This document shows positions 16,934 through 25,630 of a stretch of 63,404 nt of DNA, piece after piece (the stretch's first letter is position 1; every line of letters begins with the position of its first letter). Under the pieces are notes generated by a model that saw nothing but the letters and a program-made list of their open reading frames with translations, searched no databases and was not told the DNA's origin. Location: the NCBI GenBank assembly GCA_002841545.1, contig PGZZ01000014.1:1-63404 (forward strand), read 5' to 3'. Position numbers and translations under genes: made by a program. The stretch is from Firmicutes bacterium HGW-Firmicutes-16. GTDB lineage: Bacteria > Bacillota > Clostridia > Oscillospirales > Oscillospiraceae.

Positions 16934-18751
16934 TTATCTTCCTCCCGCCGTGCCGAACAGAGTTTCCTTATACTCCGGCGCGTGGACGGCGAGATTGTAG
17001 CGCTCGTTGCCGCATTTGTAAAGGCACACACCTTGCTGGGGGTACTTGATGAGCTTGTATTCCGACTCCTCAAGTTGCAAGGTGTCCATGTAAAATCTCG
17101 AATCCACCGAACCTGCGTTGAATAAAAACTGATGCACCGGAATGGAGAACAGAGGCTTTGTCAGCTCGGCTATGCCTGGCAGCGCGAAGTCCTCAAGGTT
17201 TTGTGAGCTTAAAACAACTGCCGACTCCTTTTTACGGACACGCTTCATAAAGCTCCTGATGTACTCAATCACCGTCTTGTTAGTTAAAAACAAGTACAGC
17301 TCATCAAGAGCGGCAACAGTGTTTCCAACGGTAAGGAGTCTGTCGCTCATATAGGATAGCACGTTAAACAGCAGGGCATTTTTTACATTTTGACTCGCCT
17401 GCAGTAGCCCTTTCACTCCAAAAACAATGAAACGGTCACTTGTAACATTGGTATGGCCGTTGAAAAATTTGCTCTCCGCACCCTCACACATAGAGTGAAG
17501 TCCAAGGAGAATGTCCTGCAACAATTCCTTGGGATACAAGGGACTTTGCTTATTGTCATAGTACCTATACTCCATTTCAATGAGGGCATAGAGGTCGGAT
17601 AAAATCGGGTAATCGGTGGATTTCAGCTTTGCAAAATCCGTGCTGTCGCTAATGCCCCACTTGGAGTACAGCTTTGAAAGCATGATTTCAACTGTGTCAA
17701 TATGGCGATCGTCAAAGTCCTTGTAGCTGCGAAAAAAGTCCTTTAGGAAGGAGATGTGCTGACTTAATTTTGTGGATTGTACAAATGCTGACGGAACTCC
17801 TTTTTCATAAAGCTCTCCCCCGGTGTCCCAGCTCTTTGGCTCGAGAGGGTTAATCATGTAATGCCCACTCATTAAATCCACAAAGCAGCCGCCCAAGTTA
17901 TCGCACAGGTCTGCAAATTCGTGCTCGGGATCAAGCACGATTACATTCTTTCCGCTCTCAAAAACATTACATAAAATGAGCTTTAGAAGGTAGCTTTTGC
18001 CCTGTCCCGAGTTACCCAAGATGAGGATGTTGGCATTCGTTTTGTCCTCGTCACGCTGGTTGAAGTCAACAATAATGTTACTGCCGAACTTGTCCTTGCC
18101 AAGATAGAAGCCGTTGCTGTTGGTCTTGCCAGAGTAGTTGAGGGGGAAGAGGTTTGCAACAGAGCTTACCGGCAGCACTCGCTCAAGCTGAGTTCCCAAC
18201 GCATTTCTCCCAGTGGGGCTTGCAGAGAGAAAGCCCTCTTTTTGACGGAGAATTAGCCTGTCCACGTTCAGCTTTGAGCGGACAAGCTCCGTAAGCACCT
18301 CGGTTTGAAGCTGTTTTAGGCTGTCGTAATCGTTTGCGATCAGCTCGATATAGACGGCGCAGTGAATAAGCGGCTCTCGGTTACGCTGCATATTGCTTAG
18401 TACATCAGCCACATCCTGCAGGTTGTTTTGCGCTTTTATGTTTTCCTTCATGTTGTCGGCGGAGGCGTACATACGGTTCTTGTTTGATGCATTGTCGAGG
18501 ATTTTCTTTTCCTCCATGTATTTTACTTGTCGTGAGTAGATGTGCAGGGTTACACCGTCTTTTTCACCTAGACGTCGGAGTATTGCCTGCTCAGTGGTAC
18601 TTGTTGGGTATTCACGTAGGGCAAAAACACAGCGGTAGGTGTTACCGCAAATATAGTGGTCGCTTGAAAACCTGATAACAGATGGCGCAATCATATCCGC
18701 AAAGGACTTGATCTGTGCCTTCGGTGTAGTGCGTTCTTTATTTTTTTTCAT
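16934..18751 (-). CDS. virB4: VirB4-family conjugation ATPase (CD1110 type)
   Basis: The ATPase powering the type IV secretion channel at the inner membrane. 605 residues. N-terminal region with IKSFADMIAPSVIRFSSDHY, then Walker A LILGNSGQGKSYL near residue 248, EHEFADLCDNLGGCFVDL, a Walker B-like VAALDELYLFL near 492, and SQNLEDF downstream. The DEL motif and spacing fit VirB4/TraE of Clostridia ICEs. The peptidase start follows its stop codon directly. A hairpin lies just upstream of its start. Confidence 0.88.
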   Translation of the reverse strand: MKKNKERTTPKAQIKSFADMIAPSVIRFSSDHYICGNTYRCVFALREYPTSTTEQAILRRLGEKDGVTLHIYSRQVKYMEEKKILDNASNKNRMYASADNMKENIKAQNNLQDVADVLSNMQRNREPLIHCAVYIELIANDYDSLKQLQTEVLTELVRSKLNVDRLILRQKEGFLSASPTGRNALGTQLERVLPVSSVANLFPLNYSGKTNSNGFYLGKDKFGSNIIVDFNQRDEDKTNANILILGNSGQGKSYLLKLILCNVFESGKNVIVLDPEHEFADLCDNLGGCFVDLMSGHYMINPLEPKSWDTGGELYEKGVPSAFVQSTKLSQHISFLKDFFRSYKDFDDRHIDTVEIMLSKLYSKWGISDSTDFAKLKSTDYPILSDLYALIEMEYRYYDNKQSPLYPKELLQDILLGLHSMCEGAESKFFNGHTNVTSDRFIVFGVKGLLQASQNVKNALLFNVLSYMSDRLLTVGNTVAALDELYLFLTNKTVIEYIRSFMKRVRKKESAVVLSSQNLEDFALPGIAELTKPLFSIPVHQFLFNAGSVDSRFYMDTLQLEESEYKLIKYPQQGVCLYKCGNERYNLAVHAPEYKETLFGTAGGR

Positions 18752-18785
18752 AGCTCGGCATCATTCCTTTCATAGTTTTGGGCAT

Positions 18786-18819
18786 AAAAAAGCAAGCCTC
18801 GATCGAAGCTTGCTTTTTT
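18786..18819. terminator. Bidirectional hairpin inside the transfer operon
   Basis: A 12-bp perfect stem (A6GCAAGC against GCTTGCT6, 18786-18797 and 18808-18819) has A/T runs on both sides, so it would terminate in either direction. It falls between the 188-residue gene and virB4. It may attenuate virB4 expression relative to upstream genes, unless transcription is antiterminated. Confidence 0.6.
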
Positions 18820-18905
18820 AAAGGCGTTGTTGTGCAACTCCGCTTTTAGGTCGGTCCTGTTCGAAGCATCAGCAACCAAAGAATCAACATAAATGACGTC
18901 TTGAA

Positions 18906-19472
18906 TCACCTATCTATCCACATATCCCCGTCATAATCCTGCAAAAAATCGCTTGTGACATTTTGCTCGAAATAGACGGAAAGAATTCTCATATAGTCGT
19001 CTTTGGTTGCACGCCTTACCGTGAAGCCCTGATCTTTTATGCTTTTTTCTATATTGGAAAGGTATGCATAAATATTGCTGTCCTTTTCGTTCTTCAAGCG
19101 AAGCACAAATATAAATTCCCTTGCCGTTGCCATCTGAATCTGCATTTTGTCGAGGCTCTTGAGGTCTTGCTCCAAGAGCTTTCGCACCACGGGGTTTTCT
19201 TCCTCCTCCATTCGGCTTTTGAGATATTCCTTGTTGGCATCAAAGTTTTCTTTGGAGCTAAGACACAGAATCTCAAGCTCTTCCATGCTTTTCAGCACAT
19301 TTGCGAGAGCGTTAATTTTTCCAGCCACAGTGCTTTCGGAAAGAACAGAGATGTTTGTTGGCTTCACGAGAAAGTATACAAGCTCATCCTCCGCTCTTTT
19401 TATGCTGTATGGCGTAATTTCTCCTATGCCAACAAGGGCTTTGGTGGGGTTTTTGTTTTTCATAATTCTCAT
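18906..19472 (-). CDS. VirB4-associated conjugation protein of unknown function
   Basis: A 188-residue soluble, mostly helical protein (LEQDLKSLDKMQIQMATARE in a charged helix near residue 118) placed between the PrgI-like membrane protein and VirB4. Its start, ALVGIGEITPYSIKRAEDEL then VYFLVKPTNISVLS, resembles the N-terminal domain of some VirB4/TraC proteins, suggesting a split VirB4 whose N-terminal domain is a separate polypeptide. This is inference. The internal ATG at about 19463 is a possible start. Confidence 0.65.
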   Translation of the reverse strand: MRIMKNKNPTKALVGIGEITPYSIKRAEDELVYFLVKPTNISVLSESTVAGKINALANVLKSMEELEILCLSSKENFDANKEYLKSRMEEEENPVVRKLLEQDLKSLDKMQIQMATAREFIFVLRLKNEKDSNIYAYLSNIEKSIKDQGFTVRRATKDDYMRILSVYFEQNVTSDFLQDYDGDMWIDR

Positions 19473-19535
19473 TTTTCACAGCTTCCTTTGTAGTTGAATT
19501 CGGGCATATACTGTTTCGCTGAATTTTGGGAAGAC

Positions 19536-19793
19536 TCAGCCTGTCCATTCGTAATATTGCTGTTTGGATATAAAAAAAGCCACCGCATATCGGATAAAGT
19601 CCAAAATACTGGTGTCTGAAAAACGGATAGAAAGAAAGCCATAGACCGCTGTTATAACAAAGGGAATGAGCGTTCCCAGCTGAGCCAAGGCAAAGACCGA
19701 GATCAAAAGTCCACTGCTAAAAATGGCTACATCACGCAGTTGCCACAGCCAAAGAGCAGCCTTCGCTTTCAGATTGTCGGGGTAAATATACAT
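19536..19793 (-). CDS. PrgI/VirB3-like small membrane protein
   Basis: An 85-residue protein with two closely spaced membrane segments (VAIFSSGLLISVFALAQL and LIPFVITAVYGFLSI) and a C-terminal amphipathic region. This matches VirB3/PrgI-type proteins, which anchor VirB4 to the membrane, and its place upstream of VirB4 agrees. The start overlaps the stop of the small ORF upstream as TAATG. Confidence 0.75.
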   Translation of the reverse strand: MYIYPDNLKAKAALWLWQLRDVAIFSSGLLISVFALAQLGTLIPFVITAVYGFLSIRFSDTSILDFIRYAVAFFISKQQYYEWTG

Positions 19794-19894
19794 TATATGT
19801 TCCTCGCTTTCGTTTTTACGTTTATCAACGAGTAGGCAATCCTTACAAGGAGGAATTCTCTAATTCCGTCAAATAGACTTCCTAACGCCATCAT
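19793..19894 (-). CDS. 33-residue conserved-looking small ORF in the transfer operon
   Basis: From ATG 19894 (ribosome binding site GGTGGGAG) the frame encodes MMALGSLFDGIREFLLVRIA and a basic tail to TAA, whose last base starts the next gene (TAATG). Strong ribosome binding site, coupling overlap and lack of space for anything else argue it is translated. Amphipathic or single membrane-associated helix; function unknown. Confidence 0.55.
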   Translation of the reverse strand: MMALGSLFDGIREFLLVRIAYSLINVKTKARNI

Positions 19895-19909
19895 TTTTAT
19901 GCTCCCACC

Positions 19910-20785
19910 TTATTTCGGTGCCACGGTCTGCACTACAGTTCGGGTAGTATTGACTGCCGCCTGCGCCGTATAAACTGCCGACATAACATTTGCTTTGGTT
20001 GAGGTGTCCAACCCAAAAGCACCGCAAATTCTCGGCACCTCGCCGGCTGAGAGCATTAGCCCAAGACCCAAAAGTGCGTGATCTCGAATGACCATCAGTC
20101 CTGCAGTTAAGATTGTTGCCTGCAAAAAGGTGGTCAGGCATAGCCCAATGACCTGCTTGCACCATTGGTAAAAGCCGTCCATGTAACCGCGGGGTACGCT
20201 GAACATATACAAGCTGCCCACAGCAATTTGTATTAGCAAAATACCGCCGCGCTTGAGGTTTGCAAAAAACACCTTGATTACGGAATATCCCATCATAACA
20301 ATGAGGAAAATCATCAACAGCGGGTTCGTAACACCGGTTATGCCGCCGAAGCCACTTTCTGAACTTTCCCTGAGTATCGTGTCGGCGACAGCTCCGAAGT
20401 CAGTGCCGTAGCCGGTAATTCCTGCCGTCATGCTCGCCTGTAAAGTGACGGAGAGCTTAAAAAGCTCAACAGGTACAAGGGTAAAAAGAGAAACGGCCAG
20501 AAAACCCTTTAGAGCATTAAGCAAGGCATCCTTGACACTTCCTCTGCCGGATTGATATTCCATTCCTGTTTCGAATGTTGACACAACAAGCCCTGTCACG
20601 AAGAGCGACCACGCGAGATAGGAAAAGAACAGAACGATTGACTTCACCCAGCCCATATCAAAAAGCTCCACGCCCATATTACCCATCTGGGAGAAAAAAC
20701 TGCCCAGAAAGCCTACGATTTGGCTGTAGCACCAGTCGATGAACTGGTCCATTACATCAGTAAGCAAAAAGTCCCATATAAACAA
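19910..20785 (-). CDS. VirB6/TrbL-like polytopic conjugation protein
   Basis: A 291-residue protein with about six membrane helices (KSIVLFFSYLAWSLFVTGLV near 49, ALKGFLAVSLFTLVP near 89, NPLLMIFLIVMMGYSVIKVF near 151, and a C-terminal pair). The order and position match the TrbL/VirB6-like (DUF6045-type) channel component of Clostridia ICEs. In such elements the next gene upstream is normally the VirB2-like (DUF3852/Maff2) protein; here that gene lies nearly 7 kb away, across the cargo block. Confidence 0.8.
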   Translation of the reverse strand: MFIWDFLLTDVMDQFIDWCYSQIVGFLGSFFSQMGNMGVELFDMGWVKSIVLFFSYLAWSLFVTGLVVSTFETGMEYQSGRGSVKDALLNALKGFLAVSLFTLVPVELFKLSVTLQASMTAGITGYGTDFGAVADTILRESSESGFGGITGVTNPLLMIFLIVMMGYSVIKVFFANLKRGGILLIQIAVGSLYMFSVPRGYMDGFYQWCKQVIGLCLTTFLQATILTAGLMVIRDHALLGLGLMLSAGEVPRICGAFGLDTSTKANVMSAVYTAQAAVNTTRTVVQTVAPK

Positions 20786-20956
20786 ATGCGATCACGTCCT
20801 TCATTTCAAAGTAAAAAAGGCATATCGTTTTCACGATATACCCTCTGTAATTTAGTCATCCCATGCAGATGCTGTTGATATTTGCTGCCTTTATCAATCT
20901 ACTTTTTCCTGGGGTAAATTTAGCCGTTATAAAGCTCTCGGAGTATATTTTCGCCA

Positions 20957-21084
20957 TCACATTCTTATTTCTTGTTTTTCGAGTTCATCAAGCGCCTTGG
21001 TGATAAGCTCCGTGATTAACGCCTTTTGCGTTAGGTGAAGAACAAAGAAAGTCAGTTGAGCACCCAGCCGCACGAAGTCTCTGG
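20957..21084 (-). pseudogene. C-terminal fragment of a small helix-rich ICE protein
   Basis: The minus strand reads RDFVRLGAQLTFFVLHLTQK then ALITELITKALDELEKQEIRM to TGA at 20957. This looks like the C-terminal end of a ribbon-helix-helix or antitoxin-type protein. Upstream of about 21085 the frame is lost and sequence from another source begins, so only this tail remains. Confidence 0.45.
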
Positions 21085-21204
21085 TATGTTACTCTAAGCG
21101 GCAGCTGGTCGAAGAGCACTGACTCGACCTACACGGTCACCTATTCGTGGACTGGTTTCCCTGCTGGAACAATGCTCCCAACCGACGGCGGGCTCTATTA
21201 TAAA
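21080..21204 (+). other. Unassigned coding-like fragment, plus strand
   Basis: A plus-strand frame reads LWYVTLSGSWSKSTDSTYTV followed by TYSWTGFPAGTMLPTDGGLY, which has the composition of an extracellular beta-rich domain. It is wedged between two minus-strand gene fragments with no start or stop of its own. Probably a scrap of a third gene captured during rearrangement. No family recognised. Confidence 0.3.
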
Positions 21205-21414
21205 AAGAATTGCCGTTCGGACATGCTCTTTCCAAATGCAGATATTTTTGTCGTCCAATCGACACTGCATCTTGTTCTGCGCAGGGGTCAAAATCTGAAC
21301 ATGCAGAGTTCTTATGGCCATTTTCCCGCTGTCCAGCAAATCCAACGCATATTGAACAGCCATTTGATTCTTCTCCGCTTCAAGTAGATTTAAGAATTCA
21401 TCGTATTCTTTCAC
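21205..21414 (-). pseudogene. Truncated B12-binding (MtbC1/corrinoid-type) protein
   Basis: From ATG 21414 the frame reads MKEYDEFLNLLEAEKNQMAV, then a helical cap domain with ILTPAQNKMQCRLDDKNICI and WKEHVRTAI, characteristic of the N-terminal cap of cobalamin-binding proteins. After residue 70 the homology stops and foreign sequence carries the frame to 21094. The B12-binding domain with its DxHxxG motif is absent. The start overlaps the HD-domain gene stop by four bases, so the pair was once an operon. Confidence 0.65.
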
Positions 21415-21941
21415 GGAAAGCCTACCCCTCTCATAGAATTTACTTCAAACATTGTATTTAGGAACTTTTTTCCTGTGCGAGTCCTAAAAATATTGTTATC
21501 AATTTTTCTGATTGCGTCGATAGACATATTATCTTCAAAAACATTAACCAGGAAGTCCGCCTCGACCAGAATCTGATAATCAATTCCCTGAATGTCTGTA
21601 TAGGAATGATGGTGCGCGATTAGCCAACATACCCGTTCGACGATGGTTGGATCAACGTCTAAATTCTCCAGCAAGCTTTGCGCTTCCGGTGGGCCTTCAA
21701 TCTGCTGATAATTTCCGGAAGAACTGTCATGCTTTATTTCGCTGTTCTTAATACCAATATCGTGGGTTAGCGCTGCAATTTCAAGAATTTCCTGCGTTCT
21801 TTCATCAAGACCCTCCAATTCACCTATAGCCTTGGCGAACCCGTATACTTTCAGAAAATGATTGATACGCCGCGCATCACCGGAGTAATAATGAATCATA
21901 GCATTGATAAGCAGTCCGATTTTTTCCATAAGTTTCTCCAA
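21411..21941 (-). CDS. HD-domain phosphohydrolase
   Basis: A 176-residue HD-superfamily protein. Metal-binding residues are seen as INHFLKVYGFAKAI (first His near residue 25), ALTHDIGI with the HD pair near 57-58, and LIAHHHSY near 110. It lies 53 bases downstream of hcp. HD enzymes cleave phosphate esters, often nucleotides or second messengers; the substrate here cannot be told. Proteins of this type are recurrent companions of Hcp and Fe-S genes in anaerobes, which is from general recollection. Confidence 0.8.
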   Translation of the reverse strand: MEKLMEKIGLLINAMIHYYSGDARRINHFLKVYGFAKAIGELEGLDERTQEILEIAALTHDIGIKNSEIKHDSSSGNYQQIEGPPEAQSLLENLDVDPTIVERVCWLIAHHHSYTDIQGIDYQILVEADFLVNVFEDNMSIDAIRKIDNNIFRTRTGKKFLNTMFEVNSMRGVGFP

Positions 21942-21994
21942 TAGAAAAGTGTTGTCCCGCCGCTATGATTTAACATACCGGCGGGACTGTTGAT

Positions 21995-23626
21995 TTATTG
22001 GGCCATGAAGAGTTCGATATCCTCATCTGCTGTACCGATACCAGCAATTCCGAATTTTTCAATCAAAACATTAGCTACATTTGGTGATAGGAAGCCTGGG
22101 AGCGTGGGGCCGAGATGGATATTCTTTACGCCAAGATATAGGAGCGCAAGAAGTACAATTACGGCTTTCTGCTCATACCACGCTATGTTGTAAACAATCG
22201 GGAGCTTATTAATATCGTCAAGCTCGAATACTTCTTTCAGCTTCAGCGCAATAAGAGCAAGTGAATATGAGTCGTTGCACTGTCCGGCATCCAGTACTCT
22301 TGGGATACCGCCGATGTCGCCGAGATTGAGCTTGTTGTAACGGTATTTTGCGCATCCGGCTGTCAAAATAACAGTATCCTTAGGGAGCTTTTCAGCAAAC
22401 TCTGTGTAATACTCTCTGGACTTCATTCGGCCGTCACAGCCAGCCATGACGAAGAACTTTTTGATTGCACCGGATTTTACTGCCTCGACAACCTTGTCCG
22501 CCAGAGCGAACACCTGATTGTGAGCAAAGCCGCCTACTATGCTACCCGATTCAATTTCTTCAGGTGTAGGTAGAGCTTTTGCCAGTTCGATTATTGCTGA
22601 AAAGTCTTTCTTGCCGTTTTCGTCAGCAGTAATATTGGGGCAACCGGGGAAGCCTGACGCGCCGGTAGTAAAGATTCTGTTTCTAACCTCTTCGCTTTTT
22701 GGAGGAACTATGCAGTTTGTTGTGAACAAAATCGGACCATGGAAAGTCTCAAATTCTGTAACTTGCTTCCACCATGCGTTGCCGTAGTTTCCAGCAAAAT
22801 TATCATACTTTTTGAAGAAGGGGTAATAATGGGCGGGAAGCATTTCTCCGTGAGTATATACATCGACTCCAGTTCCGCGGGTCTGTTCCATAAGCTGTTC
22901 CAAGTCGTTCAGGTCATGTCCTGAAATGAGGATGGCTGGATTCTTTCTGACTCCTATGTTAACCTCTGTTATTTCAGGGTTGCCGTACTTTGAGGTGTTA
23001 GCCTCATCAAGAAGAGCCATTACCTTAACACCGTATTCTCCGGTTTTAAGCGTAAGCGCAACAAGATCGTCAGCTGAAAGCGTGTCATCCAACGTAGCTG
23101 CTAGTGCTTCGTAGATAAAAGCGTTAATGGTCGTGTCTTCTTTTCCGATATTATTAGCGTGTTCGGCATAGGCGGCAATGCCCTTGAGACCGTAAATGAT
23201 CATTTCTCTTAAAGAACGCACATCTTCATTTTGTGTAGAAAGCACACCAACAGTTGCGGCTTTTTCCAGCATTGACTCTTTAGTATCTGTTTCAAATGTT
23301 GCAGAGTCATGAAGATTGTTAAAGGAAATGGTCTTTCGCAAATCGTTCCTTAAAGACAGCATCTTTCTGATCTGACTTTCTATTGCTCGGTCATCAAAGT
23401 TTGCGTTTGTAATGGTCATGAAAAGGCTGCTGAGAATCTCTTGGTTTACATAATCTAACTTGCTGATATCAATCTTACCTTTTACAACGATTTCGGAAAC
23501 ACCTTTAATCGTGTAAATCAGCAGATCCTGGAGCTTTGCGACTTCTTCGGTCTTTCCGCATACGCCGCGAAGTTCGCAGCCTGTCCCTTTTGCGGTTTCC
23601 TGGCACTGATAACAAAACATACTCAT
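21995..23626 (-). CDS. hcp: Hybrid-cluster protein (hydroxylamine reductase)
   Basis: A 543-residue class III-like Hcp that handles nitric oxide or hydroxylamine in anaerobes. The N-terminal cluster cysteines are in [21 protein letters not shown] (Cys at 5, 8, 17 and 23, counting from the first Met). Later ligand motifs of the hybrid Fe-S-O cluster are visible as [40 protein letters not shown] and [10 protein letters not shown]. Length and motif order are complete, so it should be active. It is followed in order by an HD protein and preceded by rubredoxin, cupin and an Fe-S protein, all on one strand, pointing to a single nitrosative-stress operon controlled by the divergent Crp/Fnr gene. Confidence 0.95.
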   Translation of the reverse strand: MSMFCYQCQETAKGTGCELRGVCGKTEEVAKLQDLLIYTIKGVSEIVVKGKIDISKLDYVNQEILSSLFMTITNANFDDRAIESQIRKMLSLRNDLRKTISFNNLHDSATFETDTKESMLEKAATVGVLSTQNEDVRSLREMIIYGLKGIAAYAEHANNIGKEDTTINAFIYEALAATLDDTLSADDLVALTLKTGEYGVKVMALLDEANTSKYGNPEITEVNIGVRKNPAILISGHDLNDLEQLMEQTRGTGVDVYTHGEMLPAHYYPFFKKYDNFAGNYGNAWWKQVTEFETFHGPILFTTNCIVPPKSEEVRNRIFTTGASGFPGCPNITADENGKKDFSAIIELAKALPTPEEIESGSIVGGFAHNQVFALADKVVEAVKSGAIKKFFVMAGCDGRMKSREYYTEFAEKLPKDTVILTAGCAKYRYNKLNLGDIGGIPRVLDAGQCNDSYSLALIALKLKEVFELDDINKLPIVYNIAWYEQKAVIVLLALLYLGVKNIHLGPTLPGFLSPNVANVLIEKFGIAGIGTADEDIELFMAQ

Positions 23627-23641
23627 TTTACTTTATCTCCT

Positions 23642-23806
23642 TTATTCTTCTATGGGTTCAAATTCTTCCTTGCCTACAAAACATACGGGGCACTGCCAAT
23701 TGTCCGGCAAATCTTCAAATGCCGTACCGGGATTGATTCCATTGTCAGGATCACCAAGCGCAGGGTCATAGATATAATCGCAGGGAATGCATCTGTAATT
23801 TTTCAC
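23642..23806 (-). CDS. Rubredoxin
   Basis: A 54-residue rubredoxin starting at a GTG (23806) after AAGGAG. The two iron-binding pairs are CIPC (residues 6-9) and CPVC (39-42), with the usual [11 protein letters not shown] and WQCP context. It carries single electrons, probably to the adjacent Hcp or to a reductase. It lies 15 bases upstream of hcp, so the pair is surely cotranscribed. The gene is short and starts with GTG, so it is easy to miss. Confidence 0.92.
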   Translation of the reverse strand: MKNYRCIPCDYIYDPALGDPDNGINPGTAFEDLPDNWQCPVCFVGKEEFEPIEE

Positions 23807-23821
23807 TTAATGTACTCCTTC

Positions 23822-24136
23822 TCAATTATTGGGGGCCGGTGCTTTCACTATGATCAATTCCAAAGTTTCCAAATGTAGGTTTTTAACATTCATTTTTGTG
23901 TTGATTGGAATTACCAGTAAGGTGCTGGCTTCGTACACGTGGACTTCTTGATCATCAAGCTCAATCGACAGCTTTCCTCTGATGACGGTCATGTATACAT
24001 TTGAATTTGAAAAGTGCTCGGGGAGACCTTCACTTTGATTAAATACCATGTGGAGATAATGAAGGTTATCATCAAAAACTACTTTTTCTACTGCCTTTTC
24101 ATTGGTTTTTGATAGCTTATATTCTTTTTCTATCAT
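23822..24136 (-). CDS. Cupin-domain protein
   Basis: A 104-residue single cupin: FSNSNVYMTVIRGKLSIELD near residue 41, then VHVYEASTLLVIPINTKMNV. The usual metal-binding histidines of cupin motif 1 (H-x-H) are replaced here, so metal binding is doubtful. It may sense or bind a small ligand. It is the second gene of the hcp operon, with 15-base gaps to each neighbour. Confidence 0.75.
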   Translation of the reverse strand: MIEKEYKLSKTNEKAVEKVVFDDNLHYLHMVFNQSEGLPEHFSNSNVYMTVIRGKLSIELDDQEVHVYEASTLLVIPINTKMNVKNLHLETLELIIVKAPAPNN

Positions 24137-24151
24137 TACAATTACCTCCTG

Positions 24152-24856
24152 TCAATCAATAATTTTTCCGTCTGTTGAAATCGTCACTACTTGCCATGGA
24201 ATCATTTTGCCGCTGTTTTGAAGCGCCCGTTTAACCGCATTTTCAATCCCGCCGCAGCAAGGGACTTCCATTCTAACGACTGTAACGCTTTTTATGTTGT
24301 TCTTTATAATGATCTCCGTGAGTTTGTCGCTGTAATCCCCTTCGTCAAGCTTAGGACAGCCAATAAGGGTAACTTTGTTCTTAATAAACCTGTTGTGGAA
24401 ATCGCCGTAAGAATAGGCCGTACAGTCGGCGGCAATCAGCAAGTTGGCGTCAGCGAAATAAGGGGCATTGACAGGTGCAAGCTTGATTTGGACGGGCCAC
24501 TGTGAAAGCTGACTTTTATTTTCTAAGGCTTCGGTACGGACGGCCTCACACACGGCTTCCCTATGAATGGATTTAGACTGTGTGCCTGGGCATCCGCAGG
24601 CCAGCGTTTCTTCCTGTTTGCTAAGCTTGCTTTTCATCACGGCGGCTTCGTCGTATTCATTCGCTTCGCGTTCTTCAAAACTGATGGCTCCTGTTGGGCA
24701 GGCCGGCAGGCAGTCACCGAGTCCGTCACAGTAATCGTCGCGAAGGAGCTTTGCCTTTCCGTTTACCATGTCGATTGCACCTTCATGGCAGGCTTTTGCG
24801 CACAGTCCGCAGCCGTTACATTTGTCTTCGTCAATTTTAATAATTTTTCTAATCAT
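24152..24856 (-). CDS. Ferredoxin-type Fe-S protein with C-terminal cysteine domain
   Basis: A 234-residue protein. An N-terminal 2[4Fe-4S] module reads DKCNGCGLCAKACHEGAIDM and then CDGLGDCLPACPTGAISFEE. A longer C-terminal region has CGCPG (near 88), ADCTAY (near 144), a GCPKLDEGDY motif (near 165) and VPCCGG (near 202). Proteins of this layout are found beside hcp in Clostridia and probably deliver electrons to it. It is the first gene of the operon, divergent from the Crp/Fnr gene at 24971. Confidence 0.85.
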   Translation of the reverse strand: MIRKIIKIDEDKCNGCGLCAKACHEGAIDMVNGKAKLLRDDYCDGLGDCLPACPTGAISFEEREANEYDEAAVMKSKLSKQEETLACGCPGTQSKSIHREAVCEAVRTEALENKSQLSQWPVQIKLAPVNAPYFADANLLIAADCTAYSYGDFHNRFIKNKVTLIGCPKLDEGDYSDKLTEIIIKNNIKSVTVVRMEVPCCGGIENAVKRALQNSGKMIPWQVVTISTDGKIID

Positions 24857-24942
24857 GTACGTTCACCTCTATTTTCAAGTTTGTTTCTTAATGTTATTGT
24901 TGACTTTATGTATTGATTGTACTATTCTTAAGCCGATAAGTC

Positions 24943-24958
24943 TGTTGCAATTCCAACA
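24943..24958. promoter_or_regulatory. Crp/Fnr-type palindrome in the hcp divergent promoter region
   Basis: TGTTG (24943-24947), six bases, CAACA (24954-24958): a dyad of the size bound by Crp/Fnr dimers. It is 12 bases before the ATG of the Crp/Fnr gene and about 90 bases from the start of the divergent Fe-S/hcp operon. Likely an autoregulatory site; direct control of hcp from here is less certain. Confidence 0.45.
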
Positions 24959-24970
24959 AAAGAGGATTTT

Positions 24971-25630
24971 ATGAAAAATTATTTGGATGTACTGAAAACA
25001 GTTAAACTATTTAACGGCATTGAAGAGGAAAATATACAACCACTTTTATCGTGCCTATGCGCCAAATCGATTCGTTTTGAAAAAGGTCAAACCGTATTTT
25101 CTAGTGGTGAAAGCATCGAACAATTCGGTGTTGTTTTATCAGGACAGGTTCAGGTGGTTCAGGACGACTATTACGGAAAAAGAAGCATCCTTGCCAAAAT
25201 TGACACCGGCAGTTTGTTTGGTGAATCCTTTGCCTGCGCAGAAATAAAAACGCTTCCGGTCAGTGTGATCACAACGACCGAAAGCGAACTTCTCTTTATC
25301 GACTGCCACAGGCTTGCAGTTCCTTGCGCCAAAGCGTGCGGTTTTCACAACAAGCTCATTCAAAATATGCTGAGTATTGTATCTATTAAAAATATATTGC
25401 TGACTCAGAAAATAGAATATACTTCTAAACACACCACCCGTGAGAAACTCCTTGCCTATCTTTCAGCTGAGGCTAAGAACGCTGGAAGTAGTCGTTTTTG
25501 CATTCCTTTTAACCGTCAGGAACTCGCGGACTATCTTTCTGTCGATCGTAGCGCTATGTCTGCTGAGCTTTCAAAGCTTAGAAATGATGGTTTGCTGAAC
25601 TTCCATAAAAATCAGTTTGAGCTGTTATAA
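24971..25630 (+). CDS. Crp/Fnr-family transcriptional regulator
   Basis: A 219-residue regulator with an N-terminal cyclic-nucleotide-binding-like beta-barrel (FEKGQTVFSSGESIEQFGVV then LSGQVQVVQDDYYGKRSI) and a C-terminal winged helix (FNRQELADYLSVDRSAMSAEL then SKLRNDGLL). It has several cysteines but not the N-terminal cluster spacing of Fnr. The ATG follows AGAGGA. Divergent placement from the hcp operon makes it the probable activator of that operon (HcpR-like role, inferred). Its 3-prime end overlaps the convergent Fe-S membrane gene by 19 bases. Confidence 0.88.
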   Translation: MKNYLDVLKTVKLFNGIEEENIQPLLSCLCAKSIRFEKGQTVFSSGESIEQFGVVLSGQVQVVQDDYYGKRSILAKIDTGSLFGESFACAEIKTLPVSVITTTESELLFIDCHRLAVPCAKACGFHNKLIQNMLSIVSIKNILLTQKIEYTSKHTTREKLLAYLSAEAKNAGSSRFCIPFNRQELADYLSVDRSAMSAELSKLRNDGLLNFHKNQFELL

